Part shown: piece by piece, positions 6,106-7,067 of the stretch
Layout: each line of letters begins with the position of its first letter
Position numbering within the stretch: the first letter of the stretch is position 1
From: Akkermansiaceae bacterium
GTDB taxonomy: Bacteria > Verrucomicrobiota > Verrucomicrobiia > Verrucomicrobiales > Akkermansiaceae
Length of the DNA: 7,067 nucleotides
Direction: 5' to 3'
NCBI GenBank assembly: GCA_023301645.1
Contig: JALZUH010000162.1
Coordinates: 1 to 7,067 of the forward strand
The notes under the pieces: model-generated
Database searches by the model: none
What the model was told of the DNA's origin: nothing
The model's input: the letters and a program-made list of their open reading frames with translations, nothing else
Program-made: the position numbers and the translations under genes

Positions 6106-7067
6106 ATGATCAGACCGCGCCGCAACCGAAAGTCACCCGCCATCCGCGCACTCATTCGCGAAACAACACTCCAAGCAAGCGACTTCATCTACCCCCTCTT
6201 CGTCCATGACAAGCTCATCGACGAACCCATCGACTCCATGCCAGGCTGCACCCGCTGGTCGATCGAAGGCCTACTCAAAGAAGCCGGAGAAGCACACGCA
6301 CTAGGTATCCAAGCCGTCGTCATCTTCCCCGCCATCCCCGACCAGCTCAAGACAGAAGACGCCGCAGAATGCGCCAATGACTTCGGGCTCGTCCCGCGTG
6401 CCATCAAAGCCCTCAAAAACGCCTACCCAGAACTCTGCGTTATCACCGACGTAGCCCTCGACCCCTATAATTCCGACGGCCACGACGGACTCGTGCGAAA
6501 GAACGAACAAGGCGAACTCGAAATCCTCAATGACGAAACCGTCACCATCCTCTGCCAGCAAGCACTCAGCCACGCCCGAGCAGGAGCAGACATCATCTCC
6601 CCCAGTGACATGATGGACGGCCGCGTCGAAGCCATCCGCAGCGCACTCGACCTCGAAGGCTACGAAAACGTCTCCATCCTCGCCTACACCGCCAAATACG
6701 CCTCCGCATTCTACGGCCCATTCCGAGGAGCCCTAGAATCCGCCCCCAAGGCAGGTGACAAAAAAACCTACCAGATGGACCCCGCCAACTCACGCGAAGC
6801 CATCCGCGAAACCATCCTCGACGAAGAAGAAGGTGCTGACATGATCATGGTCAAGCCCGCAGGCCCATACCTCGACATCATCGCAGAGATCAAAGCCTCC
6901 ACCCCACTCCCCATCGCCGCCTACCAAGTCAGTGGCGAATACCTCATGATCAAAGCCGCCAGCAAAGACGGCTGGCTCGACGAAAAAGCCGTCGTCCTAG
7001 AATCCCTCCTAGGCATCAAAAGAGCAGGAGCCAACACCATCCTCACCTACTTCGCCAAAGACGCCGC
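6106..7067 (+). CDS. hemB: Porphobilinogen synthase (delta-aminolevulinic acid dehydratase), cut by window edge
   Basis: The first 320 residues of HemB, which joins two 5-aminolevulinate molecules into porphobilinogen, the second common step of heme and other tetrapyrrole synthesis in the cytoplasm. The family is about 325-335 residues, so only the last few are missing beyond base 7067. The start MIRPRRNRKSPAIRALIRET is typical. The two active-site lysines are visible: K197 in AYTAKYASAFYGPFR and the Schiff-base lysine K250 in ADMIMVKPAGPYLDII. The segment that holds three zinc-binding cysteines in E. coli HemB reads here DVALDPYNSDGHDG (115-128) and has no cysteine. This matches the magnesium-type enzymes such as that of Pseudomonas aeruginosa. 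The ATG at 6106 has no Shine-Dalgarno; the 42 bases before it are almost only C and A. Same strand as cysS and probably transcribed with it. Confidence 0.97.
   Translation, partial: MIRPRRNRKSPAIRALIRETTLQASDFIYPLFVHDKLIDEPIDSMPGCTRWSIEGLLKEAGEAHALGIQAVVIFPAIPDQLKTEDAAECANDFGLVPRAIKALKNAYPELCVITDVALDPYNSDGHDGLVRKNEQGELEILNDETVTILCQQALSHARAGADIISPSDMMDGRVEAIRSALDLEGYENVSILAYTAKYASAFYGPFRGALESAPKAGDKKTYQMDPANSREAIRETILDEEEGADMIMVKPAGPYLDIIAEIKASTPLPIAAYQVSGEYLMIKAASKDGWLDEKAVVLESLLGIKRAGANTILTYFAKDA

Noticed and set aside
1..7067. A new defence, mobile or biosynthetic system
   Set aside because: All six genes are identifiable housekeeping or membrane genes or a single orphan lipoprotein. There is no integrase, transposase, toxin-antitoxin pair, repeat array or atypical-composition island, and the helicase and PPK2 have ordinary cellular roles and no partner genes of known defence families beside them.

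Overview
The window looks like chromosomal housekeeping DNA from a diderm (Gram-negative-type) bacterium. The main evidence is a lipoprotein with a clean lipobox and a YbdG-type mechanosensitive channel. G+C is about 54% in six 60-base lines counted by hand. Codon choice, weak Shine-Dalgarno signals and the general look of the proteins would fit the Verrucomicrobiota/PVC group, but that placement is a low-confidence impression and cannot be proven from the sequence alone. I see no mobile element, CRISPR array, tRNA, rRNA, phage gene or recognisable defence system.

Layout: two divergent gene groups face away from a 191-base spacer at 3150-3340. Leftward (minus strand), in transcription order, are a 256-residue membrane lipoprotein of unknown function (2379-3149), a UvrD/Rep-family DNA helicase (323-2305), and the first 83 residues of a PPK2-family polyphosphate kinase cut by the left edge (1-251). 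Their gaps are 73 and 71 bases. Rightward (plus strand) are a YbdG/MscM-type small-conductance mechanosensitive channel (3341-4615), cysteinyl-tRNA synthetase (4678-6063), and porphobilinogen synthase HemB (6106 to the right edge, missing only its last few residues). Their gaps are 62 and 42 bases.

The genes serve separate basic functions: replication and repair, polyphosphate/nucleotide metabolism, osmotic protection, tRNA charging and tetrapyrrole synthesis. Nothing suggests they act as one pathway. The short same-strand gaps allow co-transcription, and no convincing terminator hairpin was seen between them.

The points worth a second look are modest. The plus strand is C-rich and G-poor whichever way the genes run, so cysS and hemB may be transcribed against the replication fork. 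Shine-Dalgarno sequences are nearly absent, and the helicase may have a leaderless-type promoter. HemB has a non-cysteine, magnesium-type metal site. The uncharacterised lipoprotein carries both a lipid anchor and a C-terminal membrane helix. I did not find a previously undescribed multi-gene system here.
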